From Takakia lepidozioides (taxonomy: Eukaryota; Streptophyta; Takakiopsida; Takakiales; Takakiaceae): a stretch of 60,000 nucleotides of DNA. Shown here piece after piece: positions 10,336-20,446 of this stretch. The notes beneath the pieces are model-generated. The model was not told where the DNA came from. It did not search any database and worked only from the letters and a program-made list of their open reading frames with translations. The position numbers and the translations under genes were made by a program. The stretch spans positions 70,290,756-70,350,755 of the forward strand of contig CM060731.1 of the NCBI GenBank assembly GCA_030704615.1, written 5' to 3'. The stretch's first letter is position 1; each line of letters begins with the position of its first letter.

Positions 10336-10900
10336 ATGCTGGAAACTGGACTAGAGTGCCAGATACTGGAAACTAGGCTAGAGTACTGGAAGCTGAATTG
10401 GAGTACTGGGACTGGAAACAAGAATAGCTTGAACTTGTGTTGGCGAGACTGAAGATCGTCCAGTCTCGCCTCTTATATATATTGGCTACTAGGAAGTTCT
10501 CTAAGAAGCTTCCCCAATGAAGATTTCTTGATTAAGAAGTTTCTAAGGTTAAACAAATGTTTCTTGATGGGGAAGTTTCCTTAAACAAAGGTTTCTTGAT
10601 GGAGAAGTTTCCTTAAACAAATGAGGTATCTTGATAGAGAAGTTTCCTCCAAAAGAAACTTCCTGAGCAGTTTCCCAAGTTACTATCGATAATTTGGTAA
10701 ACTCCTGATAATTTGGTAATTAATGGTAATTTATGATAAATCATGGTAGATCATGATAAATCATGGTAACTTTTGGTAACATGATAACTTGATAACTTCT
10801 GGTATTTACTCCTAATAAGTTCCTCTGGGCTATGTCCGTGACACGTATGACGAATTCCGGTGGGCATTAATACCCTCGCCCTGAATCCCAGTCAGCTTCC
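10336..10900 (-). mobile_element. Ty3/gypsy LTR/leader, distal half with TATA
   Basis: This is the continuation of the Ty3 element interrupted at 4402. It has four ACTGGAA-type units (10340-10420), the paired AGTCTCGCC/GGCGAGACT motifs near 10440-10470, and a minus-strand TATA tract at 10473-10483 consistent with an LTR promoter. At about 10524-10650 there are four copies of a roughly 31-base unit (TTTCTTGATGGGGAAGTTTC). The outer LTR boundary is not resolved. Confidence 0.55.
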
Positions 10901-10980
10901 GGGAACAAAATGTCGTTCTGCATAGACGGTTAACTCATTTTTAAAAATATTAAAATTTTATTTTTAAAAAAAAACTTATA

Positions 10981-11011
10981 GGAGCGACCGCCGTATTGGT
11001 GGTCGCTCACT
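10981..11011. repeat. Short perfect-stem hairpin
   Basis: GAGCGACCGCC at 10983 pairs with GGTGGTCGCTC ending at 11008 across a five-base loop (one G:T-type mismatch). It follows an A/T-only stretch (10935-10975). It could be a transposon terminus, but it does not have the CTRR ending of a Helitron. Confidence 0.5.
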
Positions 11012-11089
11012 GAAAATAAGGGTGTTTGTCGCTACATACACAACTTACTATTTTCAATAGTTGTTGCAGCATAGTACGATTTTAAGATT

Positions 11090-11450
11090 TATCTTACGAG
11101 TTTGAGCACCTCCTCTCAATAAGCATCTTCAACCCATATGTGATTTCCTCGAAGTCTCGGCCATAAAAATACTCTAATCTGTCATCCTTTTTTTATTCAA
11201 GAAGAAGTATTCTGGCATTACCCCACTCTGCAGCAGAAAGGGGAAGTTCCTTCAAAACCTATCTCCAATTACTTACAAGATGTTCAACTTCCTCCAACAA
11301 ATTTTCAGTATCCATTAAGTAAAATTTGTCGCCAGGATATTTGTCCTCGAGAAACTTGTCGCCCACCTCAAGGGCTGCTAACACTCCAGCGAGAGAAAAG
11401 AAGGCAAGAAATATGGCAAAGAGGCTGTGAAGACTCGTTTTGAGCGCCAA
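11090..11450 (-). pseudogene. Small putative secreted protein, frameshifted
   Basis: The minus-strand ORF starts at 11450 with MALKTSLHSLFAIFLAFFSL, which has a basic start and hydrophobic core like a secretory signal peptide. It continues through VGDKFLEDKYPGDKFYLMD to EEVEHL, where a good donor (GTAAGT) occurs. Downstream on the same strand, PEYFFLNKK and then DRLEYFYGRDFEEITYGLK followed by a stop look coding, but they lie in different frames separated by a run of seven A (about 11187-11193). The candidate intron would be only about 48 bases. I read it as a one-base slip in a homopolymer in a short gene. No family recognised. Confidence 0.4.
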
Positions 11451-12489
11451 GGCATATGCTTCCTCCTCACAAGACTCTCTTCAAGATCAAGGGGTGTGAA
11501 GTGGACAGAGCAGACGTAGCAATGAAAGGGGAATCACACGTAGAGGAAACACTGACGAGTTCTGACATAGCGAGGAAATCTGACACATCCACCTTCATAC
11601 ACTTCAAATACCCTTGTACACAAAGACCCCCAGCGGTCAGGGGGAGCTTAAACATGAAACCCTAGAAGGGCCAAGGCTTGCCGCGTGGTGAGGAGTAAGA
11701 GGCTTGCTACGCGACGCCTCATCTGCACCCTAGATTAAACGAGCGGCCTAGATCAAGCCAACAGGCTAGCTTAATCTTAACTTGCTTTATGATTGTAACG
11801 GAACCTGTCACCGCAAAAGCCGAAATTCAAATGCTAGAGCTCACTTGAACTTCTGAGCTGTTAATTATCTATGAATGTTCCTGATTCTGGTCTTTCTGAT
11901 TGTTGACATGACAGTTCATGTGATCCATGCACTTTTGCTTCTGTTGATCTCGCTCCTGTGATTGCTAGGCTCTCATTTTGGATCTATAAATTAGATCCTC
12001 AGTTGTTATCCCTCTTCTTCATAGTTGTAGGTAGTTAAGGTGCTGGTAGCTGTACCTTATGGTTTGCTGCTGGATTAGCTTCAGCTCCCCTGAGCTTTTA
12101 GTAGGCTCTGGTTTTAATTAGGCTTTGAGTTAGACGACACCTTAGACTTAAGTTCACTCTCTTATTAGGCCTAGCTTCATTTTCCCTTAAGCATGGCTTC
12201 CTCATTCATTGAGGGCTTTGTATGATAGATGCATAAAGCTTGCCCTTGTTGGCTGATCTGGGTGTTACCCAATCTTCAAAAGATATAAGCCTCATGGCCT
12301 CCTGTTCTGGTTCCTGTTCTGGTTATTCGTCCAGAATCTCTTCTTAATATGATGTACAGGGGAAGATAATAGGAATAATGTAAGAACGTAATGCACAGGA
12401 GCAACCTCTGACAGGATGGTAAGTCGGTCTCCGGCATGTCAAATCTTCCCCACCCTCTCTGGAGACTGACATGGAACTGAAGGAGTGTC
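11451..12489. other. Intergenic, nothing recognised
   Basis: No convincing gene or repeat is seen. Short frames on both strands have no family features. Confidence 0.5.
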
Positions 12490-12730
12490 AACTCCAGTCC
12501 GGGTTACACTGGGTTATATGACCAAGTGTGTAACTCCACTTGGGAATACAGGGTTACACTACGAGATGTGTAACTCCACTCGGTGTAACTCACACTTTGG
12601 TCTCGAAATTTGACTGTCCAAATTTGGCTAAATATAAAACGGACTAACCAGAGTTACATGAGAAACCGGGGTTACAAAGGGTTATACCAATGGAGGGTTA
12701 CATCGAGTGGGATTACACTACATGAGCCTC
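12490..12730. repeat. GGGTTACA / TGTAACTCC inverted-motif array
   Basis: About nine copies of a GTTACA core occur in both orientations: GGGTTACACTGGG, GTGTAACTCCACTT, GGGTTACACTACG, GTGTAACTCCACTC, GTGTAACTCAC, AGAGTTACATG, GGGGTTACAAAGG, GGGTTACATCG and GGATTACACTAC. There is no coding potential. The pattern suggests subterminal repeats of an unidentified DNA element. Confidence 0.55.
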
Positions 12731-13080
12731 CCATCAAGAATGGAACGCTGAATCATTCAGCACCACCTTCAATGCTATCAACTTATCATCACGCTACCCA
12801 CCACAGCTTGCAACCCACTCCGATTCTTAAGTATTTAATAGTGAAATCGAGGTAAGAGGGGGTGGGGAGGATTTGACAGCCACCGCGCCGGAGGAGCCCA
12901 GGCTGCCGGAATCCGGCGAAATAATCGTCAGATCACACGCATCCATTAAGTTCTTACATTATTATTATTATTTATTTTTACATTATTCCTATTGTCTTTC
13001 AGGGCTTCCTCCCCTTTTTAAAAAAAAAAAACAAAAAAAAGGGAAATATCACTCAATTTCAAGAAAATTTGAGAAAGTTA
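12731..13080. other. Intergenic, AT-rich with A-run
   Basis: It holds an ATT-repeat stretch near 12955-12985 and an A-rich run near 13019-13040. No gene seen. Confidence 0.5.
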
Positions 13081-14084
13081 TGAGTTATGAATGATGCGAC
13101 CCGTTGTGAGTCCGTTCACGGTCCGTCATCACCCGTCACGATGACGGACGTAAAAGTGATGGCGTCGTCAGCAGCAGAAAGTCGGTAGAGAGTAAGTAGA
13201 GAGAGACAGCGCGCGGTTTTCGCGCGGCGGCCATTTGGGCGTCAGTTACTGCAACTAACCGCCGCCTTCTTCGCCCCCCTATCCTCCTCTCTCTCTCTCT
13301 CTTGGAAGCATTCTTGTGAGAGCTTCAGTCTCCACTCTCTGTGGAGCTCTCCTTTTGGGTTACTATCCCTGGAGATGTGAAGTTGCAACGGAAAGTCCAC
13401 TCTGATAGTGAGAGAGCGTGATGAAGGATTCTGTGCAGTAGTCTTTTAATCTCGCCATAATTAGCTCCCATGCTGCAAATTGGATTTTTTAGGCTTGCTG
13501 TTTCTAGATTCTCCGAACCCGAGCTGCTATGCTAGTGTATTCAGGACTTCGCTAAGGTAGAGTTCAAGCTGAAGATTAGTAATGATCTGGGTTGTTAGAA
13601 AAATCTCGAATTTATGATAATCTGGAAATCTTTGGATTCTCTACCTAGGTCCAATGGTGGTTTCTGGGTATCACGATAGAAAGTACTCCCAGTAGAATTT
13701 TCTCAATGATCACTGCAGCAGCTGCTCAATAGATTACAGTTCTCGTGAAAGCTGCTGATCAGGCCTGAGTCCTTCTTTGGAAGCTCTTTAATTCCCTCTG
13801 TTTCCACCAGGCAATATCAATGTGTAGAAATTGCGTCTGAGAAGTGACATGTATAGCGTGTTTCTTGTCCCCATCTATTCATGGTTGAACTAGTAACTTC
13901 AGCTCTCCTCTACAGACGGACTCGCATGCAAAACATATCTGGTTTTCAAGGTTTTGTCCGGATGGGACCTGGGTCGACTGAGAAACTTGATTCCTGCCCT
14001 TGCCTGTGGCTATCTTGGTGATAACTATGACTGGAATTTCTAGTTGCTCGACCAGAAAAGTCTCAGCTTTCTAAGTGGGAGATC
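13081..14084 (+). promoter_or_regulatory. Probable promoter and 5' leader of the tandem-pair gene 1
   Basis: A locally GC-rich block (13085-13270) holds several TGACG/CGTCA motifs, including an imperfect inverted repeat CCGTCAT...ATGACGG at 13123-13147, and a TTTTCGCGCGG stretch near 13218 resembling an E2F site. A CT tract (13290-13302) follows. The remaining 700 bases to the ATG have no long frame and may contain leader exon and intron. All of this is inference from composition and position. Confidence 0.35.
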
Positions 14085-15687
14085 ATGGAGAAGAAAAAGG
14101 TTATAAAGTGGACGAGGAGGCCCAAGATTGATTATCAGAGACCCAAGCCTGATTATGCGCATCAGCGTCGGCAATGGTTGCGCAAGCCAACCCCCAGTGA
14201 AGAGTATCCCTATGACCCGCACCGCACCCAATGTTACTACGGTCATCAGCATTCAAACGTGACCCAATGGCTGGAGAAGGTGACGCCCAGCCATGCTTTC
14301 AACCCTACCATCATGAATCAGGGAGTCCCCTTCTTCAACAGGAAGAGAACCTCAATAACTGCAATGCATGCCACCGTTGTCCCAGATAGACGACCGATCT
14401 CGGCCCCTGACCCATGGTATGGTAGGACAGCCACAGACATATCGGAACACCTACGCTTTATCCCCCCCGCGCATTACGGCAAAGCTTTGGACAAGCCCGT
14501 CCCTTACCACGGGAGTAAGTCGACTCTTGTCACCAATTGCCAACGCCAACCCAGGAATCCACCTTTGCCTTCTGTTATATATCACTGGTGGGAGGATCGC
14601 CCCAAAAGTGCCGGGCTGGCCGTGCCTCCACAGTATGTAAGTGCCACCGATCTGTATGCAGCTCTGCCCCGCCGGACATCAAAGACTCCTCAACCCGTGA
14701 TTCCTTTCTCCACCGCAGAGTTTGAAAGGCCTGCACCCAAGTCTACAAGGTCCCCCAGGTAACAAGATCTAGATTTCAGAAAATTCATTTGGACAGATGA
14801 TTACTGTTCCGAAACGGCTAGATTCCTTGTGCATTTATTTAGATAGTTCTGGACAACATTCCCACTTCAGTCAGTGTGCTAAATCGGTAATCGGTAGCTA
14901 GCTTAGATATGTTAGGCCCGAAGTATTGCATTTCTGTTCGGACCGAATTCATGTAGTGCAGTGTGTATATTTCAAATATACACCATCTAGACATACATGT
15001 GACTGAAAAAACTGCTGAGCTCGCTGAAACAGGAGAGTCTCCTTGGCGGGACCTGGCAGAAGAGGATAAGTTCAAGATTGGTTCATGAGGGTCTAGAAGT
15101 GCAGGAATGTATTGAAGGTAATGTGCATAAATGCGTGGTTTATGATGATTTTCAGGTCCTCGGGAGGCACCCCAAGGTCAGTTCTGGATATCAGGGATGT
15201 CAAATCTATTGCCAGCTCTGCACGTTCTGGAGCTGTAACCCCAAGATTACCTGTTTCAATCACTACCCAGAGACCTGTCACTGCCCCATCATCAATGCAA
15301 ACCCCCAAATCGAGTCCGGGTGGGTCTTCTAAACCTGTAGAATCTCCACCCCTTACTCGGAAGGATGACTCGGCACACGGAAGCCCGCAGAGTGCAAGTT
15401 CTAAAGAGAAGTCCCTTCCTCCCAAATCCCCATCTGGTATGGCGTCGCCCCCTTCCCCTGCTGTTGCACAGTTGTCTCCCAAAACTCCCCCTCGTTCTGA
15501 ATCTACCCAAACCAAAACTCCCCCCCCCATCAAACTACCCCCTTTGGACCCCACATTGGATGTGTATCGCCAGATAAGCCCGAACAGTGTGGCGACCAAC
15601 AGTGTGTGGAGCGAAAGGCTTTATCCGAAGGAACGAGCCAAGGATGGTACCAAGAGAAAATCCAGTAGAGGTGGGAGCGATCGATGA
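14085..15687 (+). CDS. Tandem-pair gene 1: basic N-terminal domain plus Pro/Ser-rich tail, function unknown
   Basis: Two exons: 14085-14758 and 15156-15687, donor AG|GTAACA and acceptor TTTTCAG|G. A codon is split 2+1, giving one 401-residue protein. Residues 1-225 are basic and rich in Tyr, Trp, Pro and His (MEKKKVIKWTRRPKIDY at the start). They include PPLPSVIYHWWEDRP and then VPPQYVSATDLYAALPRR, which has a clear counterpart in the gene downstream. The tail (226-401) is low-complexity Ser/Pro/Lys with many SP and TP pairs, as in disordered, kinase-regulated proteins, and ends in a basic KRKSSRGGSDR. I do not recognise the family. A cytoskeletal or ciliary role is conceivable because Tyr/Pro/Trp-rich basic proteins of this sort occur on axonemal microtubules, but there is no direct evidence. 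Confidence 0.7.
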
Positions 15688-17438
15688 GCTGACAAATTTA
15701 AGCGATGTCCAAGAACATGTATATTTGATGCCTAGAATGAGCTAGCTCTAGAGTACACTGATTCAAGTCACGAGAGGAAAACATCAAAGTCATGTACCAA
15801 GGCGATACAAGCTCTGCAGGATGTAGAAATCTAGTTCAATGTGTGTCCTCGACAGAGAAGCTTGCATTTTTGTGAGTGCTCACTTGAGCTATAAGGTCCA
15901 CCAGACAAATCCTAGGAGCTGCTGGCTTGTACCAGATCGAGTGCAGATTTCAGAGAGCCAGGTTACTAGTTCTAGCAGTCACATCAATACACTCAGGCTC
16001 TATATACTTCAAGGCAGCTGCTTACAGAGAGCAAATAAAAGCGAAATAAAATGAAATCTTCTATGTACCCCTGGAGCGATACAAATTTGTGAACATTCTG
16101 GTTATGTGGGTCTAGCTGTATTTTCTGTATATATGTCAGTGACTATGTACATAATCCTCAGTCATGCACGCAGATATCAATTGCATATGTGTGCTAATTA
16201 ATCTTCTTAAATTCGTGCTATCACTGTTGGAATGGCAGGTGGACAGCTTCTCAAAAAATTGTAGAAAGGGGTAAAAATGTTCAAGAAAGGAAAGTTCTAA
16301 TTCACATACACGAGGTATGGAAAGTCAGTCACGTAAAACAACCAACAAGCGTACTCTAACTGTAGACATTTATCAATGAGCTAGCTGTGTACTATTCAAC
16401 CCTGGGATCCAGAGATGTCCAAGAATTGTTCCTTGGAAGAATGTGTGTACATGCGTTCACTGTATTCCAGGGCGGAAGACAATCTTACACGGACAATTTG
16501 TAACATATATGACAATCACATGTGTCTCCAATTTTAGCAGCAATCGCAATTCCTGCCTTTGAGCAGGCGTCAGAATTCGTGGCTATCGAACAGAAAGGCC
16601 CGTGGATCCTAGTTCTTGAGATCTCAAGAGCATGGCCCGGCGCATGTTGGATGACGGGAGTGTACACATATATATTCGACAACAATACATACAGACGAAC
16701 TCGTATCTAGACGGGCCAGGTATTTCTCAAAAGTTGGTTGCACCAACTTCCGGCCAGAGTGCCTCTCTCTATCTTTTTAAATCTATCTGTATCACAAATC
16801 TCTAGCTAGCTCCTTTCCCCTCTCTTGCTCAATGACCTTTCCGCGGACGTTATAAAGCACCATTTCATTTCATTTCATTTCATTTCATTTCTCTGGCACA
16901 GTTGTCTTGGTTGAAGTGCAAGGTGGAGAACGTACATGCATTGGCCCCGGCATGTTTTTTGGAGTCCCATTAGTTTGCATGTGGACCTCTCTTTCCCCAG
17001 ATCGTGATGCTGTCCTCCGCCTCAATGTCGATCTTGAAAATTCTTCTTTGAAGTGAATCATGAATCCACTGTAGGGGCCAGATATCGGACAGTATTGAAC
17101 AGGTGATCAATTGCAGGGAGTCTTATAGATATATACATGCAGTTCTTCAAACGATTATTTGTGCCCAGGCCAGGAGTTTGGATTGAAGAGCACGTTATCC
17201 TTGCAGTACCTGATCAGTGATCTAGTAGCTCACAATCTCCTAGTGCTCAGCAATAGTTAGCTGGTACCCAGCAGAGCATCCTTACAAGTGCCAACTGGTG
17301 GGCATGTACTGGCAGGAAATCGCTGGCTATCGCACTATCGGACAGACCCCTGAGCTGGATATGGAAAACTCCAACAGCTCATGTAGGTTTTCCTTCGAAA
17401 ACTGATCATGGGATCGTGGTCAGGCAAAAAGGTATAAT
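15688..17438. other. Intergenic between the tandem pair
   Basis: No gene recognised. A (CATTT)n microsatellite of six units lies at 16861-16890. The region before 17439 should contain the promoter of the second copy; no clear TATA was picked out. Confidence 0.5.
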
Positions 17439-18616
17439 ATGGAGCACTCAGATTTAAATCCCAAGTCAGTTTCCTGGAGAATCTCCAATACCGTCCACGG
17501 CCCTGTAGGTGAATCAGGCTGCACACCAAGCAGGCCCCCATGGAAACCTGTAGCAGCAGCAAACTTTGGTCCAGACTTTGGGATTCGGCCAGCGCCCACA
17601 GATGATTCCAAGGTCCAACCCACTCTACCTACGACTTTCTATCGTTGTTGGAAACAGCGGCCCACCGCCCAACTGACTGTTGCTCCGCAGTACGTCAGTG
17701 TCACTGATCTCTTTGCAGCTCTGCCCCGGCGGCTAAGGAAGCCGAAGCCCCAACCCGAATACTCTTTCTTGCACCCAACACAGGCAGAGGCGCACAGTGG
17801 TGGGACCCCAAAATCAGAGACAGTCCTGCTCAGGTAACAACCTGTGATGACGAACTGACGTGAGTTTTTCAAGGGTAGCTGTCGAGATGTTAGCTTCACA
17901 TGATTCTTCGTACCCTTACATCTCTAGAGTAGATCTTGATCATATGTTCTCTACTCGACATGCTCATCGAAGTAATTTGAGCTACAGAATTGGAAGTGAA
18001 GCTGCGCAGCACTAACTTTACATCAAGATTTAAATCTCTTGCCCTCTGGGATGTTTTCAGGTCTAGGGAGGTGACCCCAAAGTCAGTGCTCGAGGCTCCC
18101 AGGTCTGCGGCCAAGTCTCCGCCATCACCAGCCGGGTCCGTGGCCAGGTCTGCGGTCATTTCCACACCGTCTGCAACAGGGTCTCTGGCCAACTCTCGAA
18201 CCTCATCTGCAGGCAGGTCTGTACTCAACTCTCCGCTACCATCTGCAGGCCGATCTTCGGCTAACTTCCCACCGTCCGCTGCTGAAACTTCAAGGCCGAT
18301 ATCTCTTGCAAACCTGCCTTCAAGAGCTGGTAGCTCGGGCACCAGTACATCACTACAGGCCACCTCCAGGCCAGACACCTCAAGTTCAGCACAAAGCCAA
18401 ACGAGGCCTCCACAAACCCCTGGTGATTCAAGTTTGGCACCAGGATCGCCCAAGTCTACGATATCTTCCACCACAAGCCACATGAGGGACGACGAGCTTG
18501 GCAGCCCAAAGAGTCGGAGCACTATAGCAAAGCACAATACCCCTGCCCAATTTCCGATCACCACAGATGAATTCACCTCCCGTCCTAGTCACTCGCGCAT
18601 GGAAAGGAGCACTTGA
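17439..18616 (+). CDS. Tandem-pair gene 2: paralogue of the 14085 gene
   Basis: Two exons: 17439-17833 and 18061-18616, with the same intron phase (2) and a closely similar junction (CTCAG|GTAACA ... TTTTCAG|GTCT), giving 316 residues. Residues 70-110 (PTLPTTFYRCWKQRP, then VAPQYVSVTDLFAALPRR) align with the corresponding block of the upstream gene. The N-terminus is shorter, lacking about 90 residues of the basic domain. The tail is Ser/Pro/Ala-rich with repeated short units of the form SxxxAGRS/SxPSAxGS and is not alignable in detail with the tail of copy 1. Shared order, strand, intron phase and core motif indicate an old tandem duplication. The start is the first ATG after an in-frame stop at 17403; an upstream exon cannot be excluded. 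Function unknown. Confidence 0.65.
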
Positions 18617-20446
18617 ACGCCGCATGCCTACGGGTTAACAACTGGCACTGCCACAGACGGGAATGAGAAGGAGTAGGCCGGGCAGGCATGGAGGGACCAA
18701 GCAAACGCTGTGTAAAGCAAACCGAGCTCATGTGGTCACTATTATTTCGCGCACCTGGTGTTCGGAGGCTGTCTGGAAAGGCGCAATCCCCAACAAGCCG
18801 TCCTAGAGCACGAAGAAAGAATCCCTGTCCAGCAATTGATATATGTGTCCTGTGTACAGCTGATCAGAATGTACATGTATGTGCAAGTCCTTACGTCTCT
18901 ACAGGTCCTGTACTACTGAGTTACCGCATTTACATATCTGTGTACGTAAGAATCGAGCTTGCATGCTTTTTATCTGAGATTGGTGGAACAGAGACAGAGA
19001 TGGAAGGTGGCATAAGCCCCAGGGATTTACGGCAGTATGTGCTTCTTGTTTCTGCACTTTTCCCTTCACGCATATGATACTGATCTTCGAGTTGATTACT
19101 TCATTCTTTCAAAATTGCTGATTGTGATTTGATTGATACCAGCACCACAAGGGCACCAGATAACCAGAATGATGATAATAGAACCTTGAAAAGAAGGCGC
19201 CGGTGATCCAAAATCAGAAGATTCTAGATACCAGTCACGGTGAGTTCCAGTGTGAATCATTGAAGACATCTTCACCCCCCTTGGAACCTTGAATGTTCAG
19301 ACCCACAATTTGCACGCCACCCGTCTTCTTCCATATATCATTTCAGATAGCAGGTCTGCTCCTGCTTGCATGCAGCTTGTGACGAGACCACTCAATCTGG
19401 CCTCTTGAGAATGACTCGAAATGATACATATCCACTGTCCTCCAGTAGAGGGGAAGTCACGCGGCACTGGTGGGACCGATGCAAAGCACATGTGGTGCAG
19501 CGCATGATAGCTCGAAGAAAAATAACTACGTTTTGGGATCACACGGACTACTACGTAGAAGAATTACTCTTGATACCATCATTGATTTCTAGGGCTCCTG
19601 ATCTCGTCAAGAAGATCCAAGGTATTCATGTTAATGAACATCGCTACCGGAGTTGATAAGACAGTAGGGACCTAAAGTTGGACGAGGCATTGCTGCACTC
19701 ACGAGGCCGGAGCGGCGGAGTGCAGTCGCTCGCATTTTGTCGTGCAACTGTGCAAGCGTGACACTTCTCAGCATCCACGAGGATTCCCAACTGGAAAGGA
19801 TGAGACTCGGGCCGGACAACTTGCTTAACAGAAGATGTTTTCTTTATTATTCGGAGACTGCAGCTGCAAGCATGAATCCAAAAAAGCATATGAGGCTTTC
19901 CTGGAAATAGAAGACAAATGCAAAGTTGGGCATTCGGGCCAATCTTCACAATTTTGCTACTCCCGTGTTTTGTCCGATTCCTCACATTCCGCTTTGTCGT
20001 TCTAAAGTCGGTGGATCCCACCAAGGCATTACTATAGCATTCGGGCTTATGGGTACATCACCGTACCGTCTTCAGGTCTTCGCAGTTTTGGGTTTGCTTT
20101 CGATTACTGAGAACAGCAGGCATTAGATCCATCGCCCCATCGTACTTTGTCAGCGAATCAGTTTTGAACTTCGTGTCTCTCTCTTGATCAGCGGATTGTG
20201 TTGTACTGTGTGTGTGAGGTGCGTTGGCGAACAGAGCCTTCGAAAGGATTCACATTTGGTTCAAGCAAAATGCTTCCAGAAAATGTTCGTAGACATGTTT
20301 CTTCACATACGGCACTCAACTCTGGTGACTGTTAGCATGTAATGTTGACTGCATGCAGACGAAAACTGCAGTGCTGAGAAAGAAGAACAAGGCACGCTTT
20401 TCCTCCATCTGGCTGACCGTAGTTTTTCTGAGAGAAACGAGCAAGC
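18617..20446. other. Intergenic with a possible small spliced ORF
   Basis: A frame from 18688 to about 19034 (donor GTATGT) could join an exon at 19141-19206 that ends in a basic TLKRRRR and a stop, with compatible phase. Another short frame lies at 19366-19656. Neither has recognisable family features, so I do not call a gene. Confidence 0.3.

Noticed and set aside
15093-15599. 168-codon minus-strand ORF
   Set aside because: Shadow of the Pro/Ser-rich second exon, whose composition leaves the opposite strand open.
17896-18576. 226-codon minus-strand ORF
   Set aside because: Shadow of the repetitive tail of the second tandem gene.
18688-19206. Third gene after the tandem pair
   Set aside because: Compatible splice phase and a basic end, but composition looks noncoding and no similarity to the pair is visible.
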